Shown: positions 8,826 to 17,552 of the stretch, one piece after another
Layout: the number at the start of each line of letters is the position of its first letter
How positions within the stretch are numbered: the first letter of the stretch is position 1
From: Oceaniferula spumae
Lineage (GTDB): Bacteria > Verrucomicrobiota > Verrucomicrobiia > Verrucomicrobiales > Akkermansiaceae
Length of the DNA: 64,000 nt
Assembly: GCF_042849255.1 (NCBI RefSeq)
Contig: NZ_AP026866.1
Coordinates: 992,001-1,056,000, forward strand
Direction of reading: 5' to 3'
Program-made: the position numbers and the translations under genes
Notes under the pieces: generated by a model
The model's input: the letters and a program-made list of their open reading frames with translations, nothing else
What the model was told of the DNA's origin: nothing
The model's database searches: none

Positions 8826-9578
8826 ATGAAAAGCTCAATTCTAACATTTACGATCAGCGCAGCCTCAGCGCTTTCAGCACAAGCAGCTGTCACGCTAACT
8901 GATTCAGGTAACTTTGCCAATAATGACTATGGCTCTCTAGCTGCTACCACTGCAACCCTCAACGTTGGTGATTTTATCGTTGTCGCTCACGCAAACAACA
9001 AGCGAGACAATGGAACTAACACCATCACCTCAGCCTCTTCCGGTGCAGGAGCAAGTTTAATAACAAGCGCAACCGGCGGCGATTCAGGTGGAGGAAATGG
9101 TGCATGGGTCTTTGTATACGAAGTCACAACTTCAGGAACACAGACTATTACTCTGAGTTCCTCTGGTAGTGCTTCAAATGCTCAATCCACAACCTACTAT
9201 GCGTTAGCTGCTGGAGCTGGAGAAACACTCGCCATTTCAGGTACAGCTTTCGGCACAGCGGGATCAGCCGCTACATCATTGGACCTGGTTCTTGGTGCTG
9301 ATGTTGGAGCTTACGGCTTTGCTGCATCAAGTGCAGATAGCACCGGCACGGGTTCTCCTGGTTGGACAAGAAACAACAACAGTGGTAGCGGTAAGCGCGA
9401 AATCTATTCAATCAATGGGCTCACGAGCGGAACCTCCACATTCGGAGCAAATACCCCCGCGTCTAATTTCGCTATCGCAGGTGTCGCCGTCACATCAATC
9501 ACCGCAGTTCCAGAACCATCTTCAACCGCGTTGCTCGGTCTCGGAGGACTTTCCCTCGTCCTGCGTCGACGAAAGTAA
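8826..9578 (+). CDS. PEP-CTERM sorting-signal secreted protein (2 of 4)
   Basis: 250 residues with a signal peptide (cleavage near SAQAA, ~20) and a C-terminal VPEPSS-hydrophobic-RRRK signal. The body is Ser/Thr/Gly-rich and beta-type. It aligns along its length with the convergent gene at 9949-10716 (LNVGDFIVVAHANNK against VNTGDVVVIATAANK; EVTTSGT against EVTTGGT; near-identical C-termini), so the two are paralogs. Presumed surface or matrix protein; molecular role unknown. Confidence 0.92.
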   Translation: MKSSILTFTISAASALSAQAAVTLTDSGNFANNDYGSLAATTATLNVGDFIVVAHANNKRDNGTNTITSASSGAGASLITSATGGDSGGGNGAWVFVYEVTTSGTQTITLSSSGSASNAQSTTYYALAAGAGETLAISGTAFGTAGSAATSLDLVLGADVGAYGFAASSADSTGTGSPGWTRNNNSGSGKREIYSINGLTSGTSTFGANTPASNFAIAGVAVTSITAVPEPSSTALLGLGGLSLVLRRRK

Positions 9579-9620
9579 GCATCAGTATAGAGCTGACTAT
9601 TCACAGATTAGTTTAACAAG

Positions 9621-9655
9621 TCGGCGAGGTCAGCCCATGACCTCGCCGATTTTTA
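9621..9655 (+). terminator. Rho-independent terminator after PEP-CTERM gene 2
   Basis: Perfect 12-bp stem TCGGCGAGGTCA (9621-9632) with its complement at 9638-9649, 5-nt loop, then TTTTTT-type tract to 9655. Confidence 0.9.
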
Positions 9656-9882
9656 CTTATCAAAGCCAGGGCGATCAACTTCCAGGCCCACAGAGTTGTT
9701 TAATATCTTGTTCAAATATTATCCGATCAGAATGAAAGGGAAGCCATACACGCTCACTAGTGCTCTTTGGAAGCACGTCTGAGCTACAGGAGTTAGGATT
9801 ACTATTTCTGTGAACCTTAGGGATCGAATTCTCGATCAAAACGCTTCGCCGCTTGGGGGTCGCCAGCACCTCAATCTGCGTC
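9656..9882. other. Spacer between two convergent terminators
   Basis: About 230 bp between the terminators of the convergent PEP-CTERM paralogs. It has a leftward 73-codon open frame (9675-9896) that runs into the facing terminator and shows no recognisable protein features. I see no gene in it. Confidence 0.5.
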
Positions 9883-9922
9883 AAAAAAATCGGCAAAGCA
9901 GGAAATTCCTACCTCGCCGATG
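9883..9922 (-). terminator. Rho-independent terminator after PEP-CTERM gene 3
   Basis: Read leftward: ATCGGCGAGGTAGGAA, short loop, an imperfectly complementary TTCCTGCTTTGCCGAT, then seven T. The 5' arm begins ATCGGCGAGGT, like the facing terminator at 9621-9655. Confidence 0.75.
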
Positions 9923-9948
9923 ATGTTAAATTGACTATTCGACTGGAA

Positions 9949-10716
9949 TTATTTCCGTCGGCGTAAGATCAGAGCAAGCCCTCCGAGGCCGAGAAGCGCT
10001 GTAGATGACGGCTCTGGAATAGGCACTGCAGCCACGACCAATCCGGCAATAACAGCATCGTCTTCAGTTGCAAGAGTATGCTCGGATGTCCAAGTAGCGC
10101 CGTTAACCAAAAGACTGTCGGCCGTGAGACGCTTGTCACCCCCGTTTTGTCTCTCAGTGTAATCAGCATCAGCCGTAAGAACACCAGACTGTGTGGTTAC
10201 GGCCTCTATCGCGATGGCGTCACCAGCGCTAATGCTCGAACCAAAATTGTAGGTTAAACCCATGGACGATACCGGGTCACCAGAATCAGTCCCACTGTCA
10301 AGTAATTCAAGTCGTTCACCAGCATCAGCACGGAGGATATATAAAGAACTATTGGCAGTTAGGCTATTATTACTGGCTGTCACCTGATAATCCCACGTCC
10401 CCCCGGTAGTCACCTCGACAGCGAAGACGTATGAGGCATGTACTTCTTCCGCACTGATGGTCGTTAGAGTTCCGTTAGTCACACCTGACCCTTCCAAGAT
10501 TAACTGATTGGCTGCAAAGTTTTTATTGGCCGCAGTGGCAATGACAACAACATCTCCAGTGTTTACCGTGATCCCTGAATATAGGGTGTGTCCAGTATTA
10601 CTATCATCGTTCTGATTCGTTGGCGCACCTCCGACAATAGAAATAGCAGCCTGTGCCGAGAGGGTGAATAGTGGGATCGAGGTTGTGACGAGGATTGTTG
10701 GCAGGTGGTTTTTCAT
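9949..10716 (-). CDS. PEP-CTERM sorting-signal secreted protein (3 of 4)
   Basis: 255 residues from the ATG at 10716-10714, chosen over the ATG at 10740 because it directly precedes a standard signal peptide (MKNHLPTILVTTSIPLF, cleavage near SAQAA). The C-terminus is IPEPSS, hydrophobic helix and RRRK. The body is a diverged paralog of the convergent neighbour at 8826-9578. No shared upstream element like copies 1 and 2 is evident on this gene. Function unknown, presumed surface or matrix protein. Confidence 0.92.
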   Translation of the reverse strand: MKNHLPTILVTTSIPLFTLSAQAAISIVGGAPTNQNDDSNTGHTLYSGITVNTGDVVVIATAANKNFAANQLILEGSGVTNGTLTTISAEEVHASYVFAVEVTTGGTWDYQVTASNNSLTANSSLYILRADAGERLELLDSGTDSGDPVSSMGLTYNFGSSISAGDAIAIEAVTTQSGVLTADADYTERQNGGDKRLTADSLLVNGATWTSEHTLATEDDAVIAGLVVAAVPIPEPSSTALLGLGGLALILRRRK

Positions 10717-10949
10717 GTGCTTGTAGTTTTTTAATTTCATGCGCGTGGCTTACTCCCGGCTCATCGCCTATAGTTTGGTATTCATGCTCTGGCGGGGAAA
10801 ACCACTTGTGTAGTCATTGACTATTATTCGATCAGTACAATGCATCGTGAATATCTGCTCAAGAGAACTACGTTCTGAAAATACACACCTGACTTGTTAT
10901 TTTGCGCACTGCGGAAAACAACATCTTGAACCGAAACTCTCCTCGCCAT

Positions 10950-11474
10950 TCAAGAATGATCATCAAAACTCTTCGCCACTTGAGGCCTGCCCAAGACCAC
11001 GAAGGTAAAAACACCTAACACCGTTCCCAGCGGCATGTTCAGACAATTGATTCCGGACACTACCATACAGAGCGTGCGTGACTCACGGCGTACGATTCTA
11101 CGAGCGACGACAAAGTTCATCACCGCCAAGGCCCAACCTGACAGAATAATCAAAGAGGCTATTCCAACAAAGATGCCCCCCATCATCTGCATCATTTGCT
11201 TTTCATGGGCAGGTACACTTGATCCGCCAAAACCTCCAGTCATCATGGCGGCTCCCATGAACAGATGAATGATAGGAAAACAAGCAAACAGCGCTGTGAT
11301 ACCGGCCAAGATATAGTGACCGATCGAGAGCATCCTTAGATGTTCGGTATCCTGGTCACTGACCACATACTGAGGAAGCCCTGCAGGAGGTTGCGGCGGA
11401 AGGTTAGGTGGCTGAATTTGCCCAGGCGAAGAGGGTGACTCTGGAGGCGTGACCAAATGAGAAGGATCATCCAT
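10950..11474 (-). CDS. Small membrane protein with proline-rich N-terminus
   Basis: 174 residues. Residues 1-35 are Pro/Ser/Gln-rich and probably cytoplasmic, followed by about four hydrophobic segments (~50-75, 98-120, and two between ~130 and 165). The central region is Met/Gly-rich. The layout (proline-rich tail then a bundle of short helices, ending GTVLGVFTFVVLGRP) resembles DUF4190/TM2-type small membrane proteins common in this phylum. No enzymatic motif. It stands alone, divergent from pta, with ~200 bp between them. Confidence 0.8.
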   Translation of the reverse strand: MDDPSHLVTPPESPSSPGQIQPPNLPPQPPAGLPQYVVSDQDTEHLRMLSIGHYILAGITALFACFPIIHLFMGAAMMTGGFGGSSVPAHEKQMMQMMGGIFVGIASLIILSGWALAVMNFVVARRIVRRESRTLCMVVSGINCLNMPLGTVLGVFTFVVLGRPQVAKSFDDHS

Positions 11475-11673
11475 AACAACATTCTAGCCTAACACACTGG
11501 GAAACGAAAGCGTGCATCTTTAACTTTCACCATTTCAAATCGGCCGACTATTTCCCCTTATGTGAATATTCAGCCTGAATTAGAGTTCACCCTTGCACCA
11601 GCAAGGCGATTCCCCATAGAGTCCATTGCGCGGCTCAGTCCCCCTTTTCGCTGCGACCATTTCTTTTCACCTC

Positions 11674-12744
11674 ATGTCCGCTGATACTCATTTCCCCGCA
11701 GCCAATGCTCTTACAGCCCGGCTTTACGAAACGCTGAAACGCCACCCGAAACGGATTGTCTTTGCCGATGGTGAGGACATTCGGGTTATTCGTGTGGCCG
11801 CACGCATGGTGGCCATGGAAATCGCCGTTCCCATTCTCATCGGGAATCGCGAGCGCATCCACAAAATGGCCAAGGACGCCGGTCTGGCGATGACCTTCGT
11901 AAATGTCATTGATCCCGCCAAGTCTTCCGACCTTTCGCTATTCTGTGAGCGGCTCAAAAAAGTCGCACGCTACCGGGGAAAAGAAATCGCTGATCCATGT
12001 GAAATTGTTTCCCGCCCTCACAACTTCGCGGCGATGATGGTGCAGTATGGTCATGCCGATGGCATGGTAGCCGGTAATCAATCGATGCCAGCGACCGTGT
12101 TCCGTGCGGCAATGACCATGATCAAGCCGATCAAGGACGTGCCGAAAGTTTTCGGAGCTATGATTATGGTGGCTCCACATTTGCAAAATTTCGGTCGCGA
12201 CGGTGTTCTCTTCATGGCCGACTGTGGTGTCATCCCTGATCCGAATGTGAAACAGCTGGCATCCATCGCCGTCGAGACTGGCAAACTGGCTCGCCACTTC
12301 CTAGGTCGCCGCCCCCGCATCGCGATGCTCAGTCACTCCACTCACGGCAGCGCCGGCACAGAGTCAGCCAAGAAGGTGCTCGCAGCCACAGAGCTGGCAC
12401 GCCAAAAAATTCACGACGAGTATCTGGAAATCGACATCGACGGTGAAATCCAGGCGGATGCCGCCCTCGATAGCACCGCTGCCGAAATCAAGATCAAAGA
12501 CAGCCGCGCACAGGACCCCGCCGACGTACTCGTTTTTCCAAACCTTGATGCCGGACACATCTCGCTGAAATTGCTACAACACGTCGGAGGTGCACAGAAC
12601 TACGGTCAACTGATCATGGGACTCTCTCGCCCCTCCGCTCAGGTGCCTCGAACCGTATCGGAAGAAACCTTGCTTGGCACCGCCGCCATCGTTGGCGCTG
12701 AGGCCATCAAGTTCCACGAGTTTTATCTCGCCAAGGAGCGTTAG
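11674..12744 (+). CDS. pta: Phosphate acetyltransferase (Pta/Ptb family)
   Basis: Interconverts acetyl-CoA plus phosphate and acetyl phosphate plus CoA in the cytoplasm. I chose the ATG at 11674 (MSADTHFP) over 11626, giving 356 residues, close to the single-domain Pta length (~330); no Shine-Dalgarno supports either. Family segments visible are VFADGEDIRVIRVAA, QYGHADGMVAGNQ and HSTHGSAGTESAKKV. It lacks the N-terminal DRTGG domain of long Pta enzymes. No acetate kinase lies beside it. It ends only 3 bp from the convergent YyaL-like gene. A phosphate butyryltransferase is the main alternative. Confidence 0.88.
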   Translation: MSADTHFPAANALTARLYETLKRHPKRIVFADGEDIRVIRVAARMVAMEIAVPILIGNRERIHKMAKDAGLAMTFVNVIDPAKSSDLSLFCERLKKVARYRGKEIADPCEIVSRPHNFAAMMVQYGHADGMVAGNQSMPATVFRAAMTMIKPIKDVPKVFGAMIMVAPHLQNFGRDGVLFMADCGVIPDPNVKQLASIAVETGKLARHFLGRRPRIAMLSHSTHGSAGTESAKKVLAATELARQKIHDEYLEIDIDGEIQADAALDSTAAEIKIKDSRAQDPADVLVFPNLDAGHISLKLLQHVGGAQNYGQLIMGLSRPSAQVPRTVSEETLLGTAAIVGAEAIKFHEFYLAKER

Positions 12745-12747
12745 AAT

Positions 12748-14880
12748 TTAACGCCGAGGGGCTAACAATTTCGTCAGCGCAGCGGGATCACCCACCGGAG
12801 GCTGGCAGGTCTGACCTTCGCAGTAGTATGCGGCCGATTTGCCTTCGATCTCTTTTAGCCCCCGAGAAAAATCATCTACTGCACCAGTGTTACCCATCAC
12901 GATGAGTCGGGGTGAGTAAATTCGATAGCGAGAGGTTAGAAAATCCTCTTTATTTTCATCCCCTGCGATCACCAGTCTTGCGTGTTTCCCCAGATCACTG
13001 TCAGCGACGCAGAGCATCCAGGCGAGTGTGTGTGGGGATTGCTGCATGTTTTGAGCATTAGACGCCAGCGTCTTGGTAACCACTTCTCGAAAGTCTTTGC
13101 GTCCGGTAATTTCGGCTAAAGCCAGAAATTGCATCGCCCCCACAGACGAAGCCGTAGGAACGGCGGCATCGAAATCATCCTTGAGCCGGAGCACCAGATC
13201 ATCGCGCTTCGTTCCTATATAAAACCCACCGTCTTTTTCATCATAGAAAAGCTTTCTAGCGCCCTCCGCCAATACTACTGCAAACTCGAGATACTCAGGT
13301 TTCAAGGTCGTCTGATAGAGCGACAGTGATCCGGCGATCATTTGTAAATAACTCGACGCTTGCTGAGTGGAGTCACGCTCACCATCCCTCCAGCGATGGT
13401 AAAGGGTTTTCCCGTCCCACAACTTTGACTTCACAAACGCATGGGCTTTGCTCGCGGCTTCGAGATACCGAGGTTCAGCCAAAACGCGACCGGCACGAGC
13501 CAGAGACTGAATCATCATGCCATTCCAGTCCGCCAATATTTTATCATCCGTAGCGGCTGGCTTTCTCTCCAAACGAGCTGATTTCATTTTATTGATTGCT
13601 GACTCAAGAGTCTTCGATTCACTTGCTGTTAGCTTCCACTTGGGATCAGCGACATACAGCACATTCTGATTTGGCAATGGAGCAGGGTCACTGTGATCGA
13701 GAAAATTGCCTTTCTCAGTCACACCGAACCAACGCACCGCCAATTTCAACTCATCAGCTTCTAACACCCCCTTCATCTGCGCCATCGTCCAACAGGCAAA
13801 TTTCCCCTCCTTCCCCTCACTCTGAGCATCTTGTGCGCAGTAGAATCCTCCTTGGGCGTCTTGCATTTCCCGCAACACATAATCTGAGAGATCCTTGGCC
13901 ACCTTACGGAAACGACGATCCCCCGTCACCAGCCAGACATCGAGATAAAGATCCAACAGCTGCGCCTGATCATAGAGCATCTTTTCGAAATGCGGCACCA
14001 GCCACACACCATCGACCGCATATCGGTGAAAGCCACCACTAAGCTGATCATGGATTCCTCCCTCCATCATCTTCTCACAGGTAAGCACCACCACCTTGAG
14101 CGCGTCCTCATTCCCAGTGCGCTGCCACTGCCGCAATAAGAACCTCAGGTGTGAGACTTGAGGAAATTTAGGCCCCTGTCCCCAGCCGCCATTTTTCATA
14201 TCAGCCTCTTTGATCAATGTCGCGGCTGCCAGATCGAGATCCTTTATCCCCATCGCGCCCTTCTCTACCTCGGCCTCCAGTAATGTCCTGCTCATGCTCG
14301 CATGAATATCGTTAGCACTTTTGACTACTTCAGGGCCTTTTTCATTCCACGTCTTTACCAGACCATTGAGCACCCGCTTGAACCCCGGTCTTCCATGCTT
14401 GTCTTCAGGTGGAAAATACGTGCCTCCGGCAAATGGCTTAAGGTCAGGAGTCAAAAACATATTCAGTGGCCAGCCACCGCCCTCATCATACATCGCTTCA
14501 TAGGCAGTCATATATACCTTGTCGACATCCGGTCGTTCTTCCCGGTCGACCTTGATCGCCACAAAGTTCTTGCTCAGCAGTTCTGCTATTTCTTTATTTT
14601 CAAAACTCTCACGCTCCATCACATGGCACCAATGGCATGTGGAATACCCGATGCTCAGGAGGATGGGTTTGTTCTCCTTGCGCGCCTTGGCAAAAGCCTC
14701 CTCACCCCACGGATACCAATCGACCGGATTTCTAACATGCTGGATCAAATACGGCGACTTTTCGCCTGCCAGATGATTAGGTTTGCTTGGAGCTCTGTTA
14801 GATTCCGCGTTCGCTGGATCAGCAGGACTCTGGTTTGACGCAGTCATGATCGTCAGAATGATAGCTGTAGCAATTCGCAT
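12748..14880 (-). CDS. YyaL/DUF255 thioredoxin-domain protein
   Basis: 710 residues of the conserved YyaL/spermatogenesis-associated-20 family. The N-terminal ~25 residues look like a signal peptide or hydrophobic leader. The thioredoxin-like DUF255 domain starts at LAGEKSPYLIQHVRNPVDWY (~38-57) and has the conserved CHWC pair (C82, C85) and VMERESF. The rest (~230-700) is an alpha/alpha toroid like glycoside hydrolases and N-acylglucosamine epimerases (SGGFHRYAVDGVWLVPHFEKM, LADWNGMMIQSLARA). Biochemical role is not settled for the family. An AGGA box ~7 bp before the start is one of few plausible ribosome-binding sites here. Confidence 0.9.
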   Translation of the reverse strand: MRIATAIILTIMTASNQSPADPANAESNRAPSKPNHLAGEKSPYLIQHVRNPVDWYPWGEEAFAKARKENKPILLSIGYSTCHWCHVMERESFENKEIAELLSKNFVAIKVDREERPDVDKVYMTAYEAMYDEGGGWPLNMFLTPDLKPFAGGTYFPPEDKHGRPGFKRVLNGLVKTWNEKGPEVVKSANDIHASMSRTLLEAEVEKGAMGIKDLDLAAATLIKEADMKNGGWGQGPKFPQVSHLRFLLRQWQRTGNEDALKVVVLTCEKMMEGGIHDQLSGGFHRYAVDGVWLVPHFEKMLYDQAQLLDLYLDVWLVTGDRRFRKVAKDLSDYVLREMQDAQGGFYCAQDAQSEGKEGKFACWTMAQMKGVLEADELKLAVRWFGVTEKGNFLDHSDPAPLPNQNVLYVADPKWKLTASESKTLESAINKMKSARLERKPAATDDKILADWNGMMIQSLARAGRVLAEPRYLEAASKAHAFVKSKLWDGKTLYHRWRDGERDSTQQASSYLQMIAGSLSLYQTTLKPEYLEFAVVLAEGARKLFYDEKDGGFYIGTKRDDLVLRLKDDFDAAVPTASSVGAMQFLALAEITGRKDFREVVTKTLASNAQNMQQSPHTLAWMLCVADSDLGKHARLVIAGDENKEDFLTSRYRIYSPRLIVMGNTGAVDDFSRGLKEIEGKSAAYYCEGQTCQPPVGDPAALTKLLAPRR

Positions 14881-15279
14881 GATCGAATCCTAATCCCCTC
14901 CACCATTTCCACAAGAGATCATCAAGGACTAATTCGGGAGTTCTTGCGGGCTACAAGGAATCGTCTAACAGGCACATGCAAACCGCACAATGTAGCAAAA
15001 ACTACGGACATGATGATCATTCTAGGTCACTTACGTAAATTTTTTTCGCGACCAGCTATTCAAAAATTGCCCGGTTTGCGATGAGATCAGACAGTCCACT
15101 TTCCTTAAAATAGGGCTTTAAACCACCGTTTGTATGCACAACTTAATTATAATACTGTGTATAATTTCATTATTTCCATTGTTTAGGTGTGCGTTTTATC
15201 TTGTTTAACGTGTGTTTTTTATAATTATTGCCCCGTCGCCCCAAACGACGCAAATAAACACCCAACCACCCCTCCAAAC
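14881..15279. other. Intergenic region, divergent promoters
   Basis: 399 bp between the leftward YyaL-like gene and the fourth PEP-CTERM gene, AT-rich toward the right. It contains an AT inverted repeat with TATAAT boxes (listed separately). I see no additional gene. Confidence 0.6.
15145..15166 (+). promoter_or_regulatory. AT-rich inverted repeat with TATAAT, upstream of PEP-CTERM gene 4
   Basis: AATTATA (15145-15151) and TATAATT (15160-15166) form a 7-bp inverted repeat with an 8-nt spacer. TATAAT could be a -10 box; no good -35 is apparent. Proposed as promoter/operator. Confidence 0.35.
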
Positions 15280-15798
15280 ATGAAAACAAAAACACTACTT
15301 ATCGCTGCGTTCTCGATGGCCGCTACAGCCCTTTGCCAGGCTTTCACCATCGATTTCAATGCTCTCGTTGTCCCTGTTGGCACTACCATCACCTCATCGA
15401 CACCACTAACCATCAATGTGGATGGCTACGGTCCTGTCCGATTTGAAGTCGGTGGAACAGACGTTGTTCAGGTCGGCACTACTCATTCCAACGATCCTGG
15501 CACTTCCATCGTCAACTCACTTGAAATGGACGGCGGTGACACTGTCGTCGTTACATTCCTCGGACCTGAAGCTCTGAATGTCGATTTCGACATCGCAGGC
15601 ATCAACCCAAGTGAAGAAGCTGTTCAGATCACCCAGAGTGCTCTGAGAACTTATGAGTTCCAGGTCAACACCATCGCAAACGAAGGTTCAAACGGAGCCG
15701 GTATCGCAGCTGTCAGCTGGACCAGCGTTCCTGAGCCTAGCAGCGCTGTGCTCGGAGCCATTGGTGCTTGTGCGATTCTACTAAGACGCCGTCGTTAG
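15280..15798 (+). CDS. PEP-CTERM sorting-signal secreted protein (4 of 4)
   Basis: 172 residues from the ATG at 15280, chosen because it starts a standard signal peptide (MKTKTLLIAAFSMAATALCQ); the frame is open from 15187 but the added residues look untranslated. The mature protein is a ~120-residue beta-type body with a galactose-binding-like look (TVVVTFLGPEALNVDFDIAG), then VPEPSS, a hydrophobic helix and RRRR. Function unknown; surface or matrix location inferred from the sorting signal. Confidence 0.9.
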   Translation: MKTKTLLIAAFSMAATALCQAFTIDFNALVVPVGTTITSSTPLTINVDGYGPVRFEVGGTDVVQVGTTHSNDPGTSIVNSLEMDGGDTVVVTFLGPEALNVDFDIAGINPSEEAVQITQSALRTYEFQVNTIANEGSNGAGIAAVSWTSVPEPSSAVLGAIGACAILLRRRR

Positions 15799-15862
15799 TA
15801 TTAACGATGCAAACTCTCGTCTGAACCGCAGATTCAGGGAGAAAGCACATCAGTTTCATTAC

Positions 15863-15895
15863 CTCGCTGATCGCTTGCGGTCAGCGGGTTTTTTA
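15863..15895 (+). terminator. Terminator after PEP-CTERM gene 4
   Basis: CGCTGATCG/CGGTCAGCG stem (15865-15886, one G-T pair and a very short loop) followed by GGG and a T tract. Confidence 0.75.
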
Positions 15896-15985
15896 TTTCT
15901 GCCTTGATCCGTCTCAGGACGACAGATGTTTCAGGAGATGGATTTTTTGCTTTCAGGATCACGGAATAAATCTAATCTCTAAGGC

Positions 15986-16489
15986 ATGAAAAAACTTCTG
16001 CTCCTCCTATTTCTAATCCCAGCGTCGTTGCTGGCTAGCGGCAAGAAAACTCCACCAGCAGCCGTCTCATTCCACATGGAAGGATCGGCGGCAGAAGCTC
16101 CTAAGTTTGCCCGGAAGGTAAACACCCTCGCTGGCGAAAGATACTTCAGAAAAGTGCCTGAAATCAGCTCCAAGGACATCGTCGCCTTTAGCCCGTTTCC
16201 AGCCTCAGACGATCGTACCTACGGCATTGTGTTCAAGCTGAATCCACAGGCAAGCCGCAGACTGCAGGCCGCCACCACCATGAACACTGACAAACTGCTT
16301 CTGGCTCTCGTCAATGGCCAGGCACTGGGTGTGGTCCGCATCGATAAACCCGTCACCGATGGCTTACTGGTGATCTGGAGCGGAGTGCAATTGAAGGAAA
16401 TTAAACTCTACGACCAAATCGCTCCACGCATCGGCGAAGACCAGAAAGCGTGGAAGAAGCGCCTCAAGGAAGAGAAAAAGAAAAAGTAA
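15986..16489 (+). CDS. Exported protein coupled to an M23 peptidase gene
   Basis: 167 residues with a clear signal peptide (MKKLLLLLFLIPASLLAS). The mature part is basic, with a Lys-rich C-terminus (EEKKKK). The family is not recognised; the core (SPFPASDDRTYGIVFKLN) looks beta-rich. Its TAA stop overlaps the next ATG by one base (TAATG), so the two are almost certainly cotranslated, which suggests a role with the peptidase. Confidence 0.85.
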   Translation: MKKLLLLLFLIPASLLASGKKTPPAAVSFHMEGSAAEAPKFARKVNTLAGERYFRKVPEISSKDIVAFSPFPASDDRTYGIVFKLNPQASRRLQAATTMNTDKLLLALVNGQALGVVRIDKPVTDGLLVIWSGVQLKEIKLYDQIAPRIGEDQKAWKKRLKEEKKKK

Positions 16490-17544
16490 TGATTCCGGTG
16501 ATCCGACGCATCCTTAGCCTTACTCTTCTCCTCTCATCCGCTCTCGCCAACACGGTAGGGGCTGAGCCCGCCAATGTGGTGTTACCCACAGTAAACGACC
16601 ATATCTTCCGAGGCGAGAGCGAGAAGTTCTACATGTATGTGCACCGCAATTTTGAGGGCAAGGCATCGAAGGCGTGGACAGCTGGCAAATATGGTTTCGT
16701 GCGAAACCTCAAGCGCACCGAGGATGGCGTCATCGGCACGAAATTTCATGAGGGTATCGATATCAAGCCGATCAAACGCAATCGTTCTAACAGCCCGATG
16801 GACGAGGTTAAATCCATCGCAAGTGGCGTAGTCGCCTACACCAACAACACCGCTGGCCGCAGCAACTACGGAAAGTATCTCGTCATCGAGCACAGCTGGG
16901 ACAGCGGTCCGTTATTCAGTTTATACGCCCACTTGGCAGAGATCGACGTCAAGGTCGGCGAGCGAGTCACCCAAGGGCAAAAAATCGCTTTGATGGGATA
17001 CACCGGAAGCGGCATTAATCGTGAGCGCTCCCATCTTCATCTAGAGCTGAACATCTTGTTATCGACACAATTCGAGACGTGGCACAACAAGCATTTCAAT
17101 AGCAAAAACTACCATGGCAATCATAACGGCATCAACATGGCGGGCTTGGATATTGCCGGATTTTACATTGCTCAGAACCGCGACAAATCACTGACCATTC
17201 CGCGTTTCATCAAATCAAGAAAGGTCTACTACAAGATCACAGTGCCTAGGCATGGGCCACTGGAGGTAGCCACCCGATATCCATGGTTACTCAAAGGCGA
17301 TAGCAAAACACGCAGCCCGTCATGGGAAATTGCGTTCACCGCTTCTGGATTTCCTGTTTCCATATCACCAAGCATGCGGAAAGTTTCGGCCCCCAGAGTG
17401 ACCTCCGTGCGGAAATGCTTATCGAAACACGAGTATCACACCAAAGGCTTCATCAGCGGCACGGGATACCGTGCCAGCCTAAGCACGAGCGGCAATCGCT
17501 TCATCGAGCTGATTACTGGCACGATGAAACAGCAGCCCCAATAG
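16489..17544 (+). CDS. M23 family (LytM/lysostaphin-like) metallopeptidase
   Basis: Start set at 16489 (MIPVIRRILSL) because it overlaps the previous stop as TAATG and begins a signal peptide (cleavage near VGAEP); the frame is open from 16450. 351 residues. The zinc-peptidase signature is present: HEGID (H87, D91) and HLHLE (~182-186), with YLVIEHSW and FSLYAHL between, so the domain (~75-200) should be catalytically competent. The C-terminal ~150 residues are unassigned. Family members cut peptidoglycan cross-links or proteins, or activate amidases. Periplasmic or outer-envelope location. Confidence 0.9.
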   Translation: MIPVIRRILSLTLLLSSALANTVGAEPANVVLPTVNDHIFRGESEKFYMYVHRNFEGKASKAWTAGKYGFVRNLKRTEDGVIGTKFHEGIDIKPIKRNRSNSPMDEVKSIASGVVAYTNNTAGRSNYGKYLVIEHSWDSGPLFSLYAHLAEIDVKVGERVTQGQKIALMGYTGSGINRERSHLHLELNILLSTQFETWHNKHFNSKNYHGNHNGINMAGLDIAGFYIAQNRDKSLTIPRFIKSRKVYYKITVPRHGPLEVATRYPWLLKGDSKTRSPSWEIAFTASGFPVSISPSMRKVSAPRVTSVRKCLSKHEYHTKGFISGTGYRASLSTSGNRFIELITGTMKQQPQ

Positions 17545-17552
17545 CACCCAGA

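Noticed and set aside
9675..9896. Leftward 73-codon open frame between the two PEP-CTERM terminators
   Set aside because: It overlaps a terminator, has no signal, motif or initiation context, and is most likely non-coding.
10741..10830. Third copy of the PEP-CTERM upstream element before the gene at 9949-10716
   Set aside because: Only short, loosely matching pieces are seen and in reversed orientation, so chance similarity is more likely.
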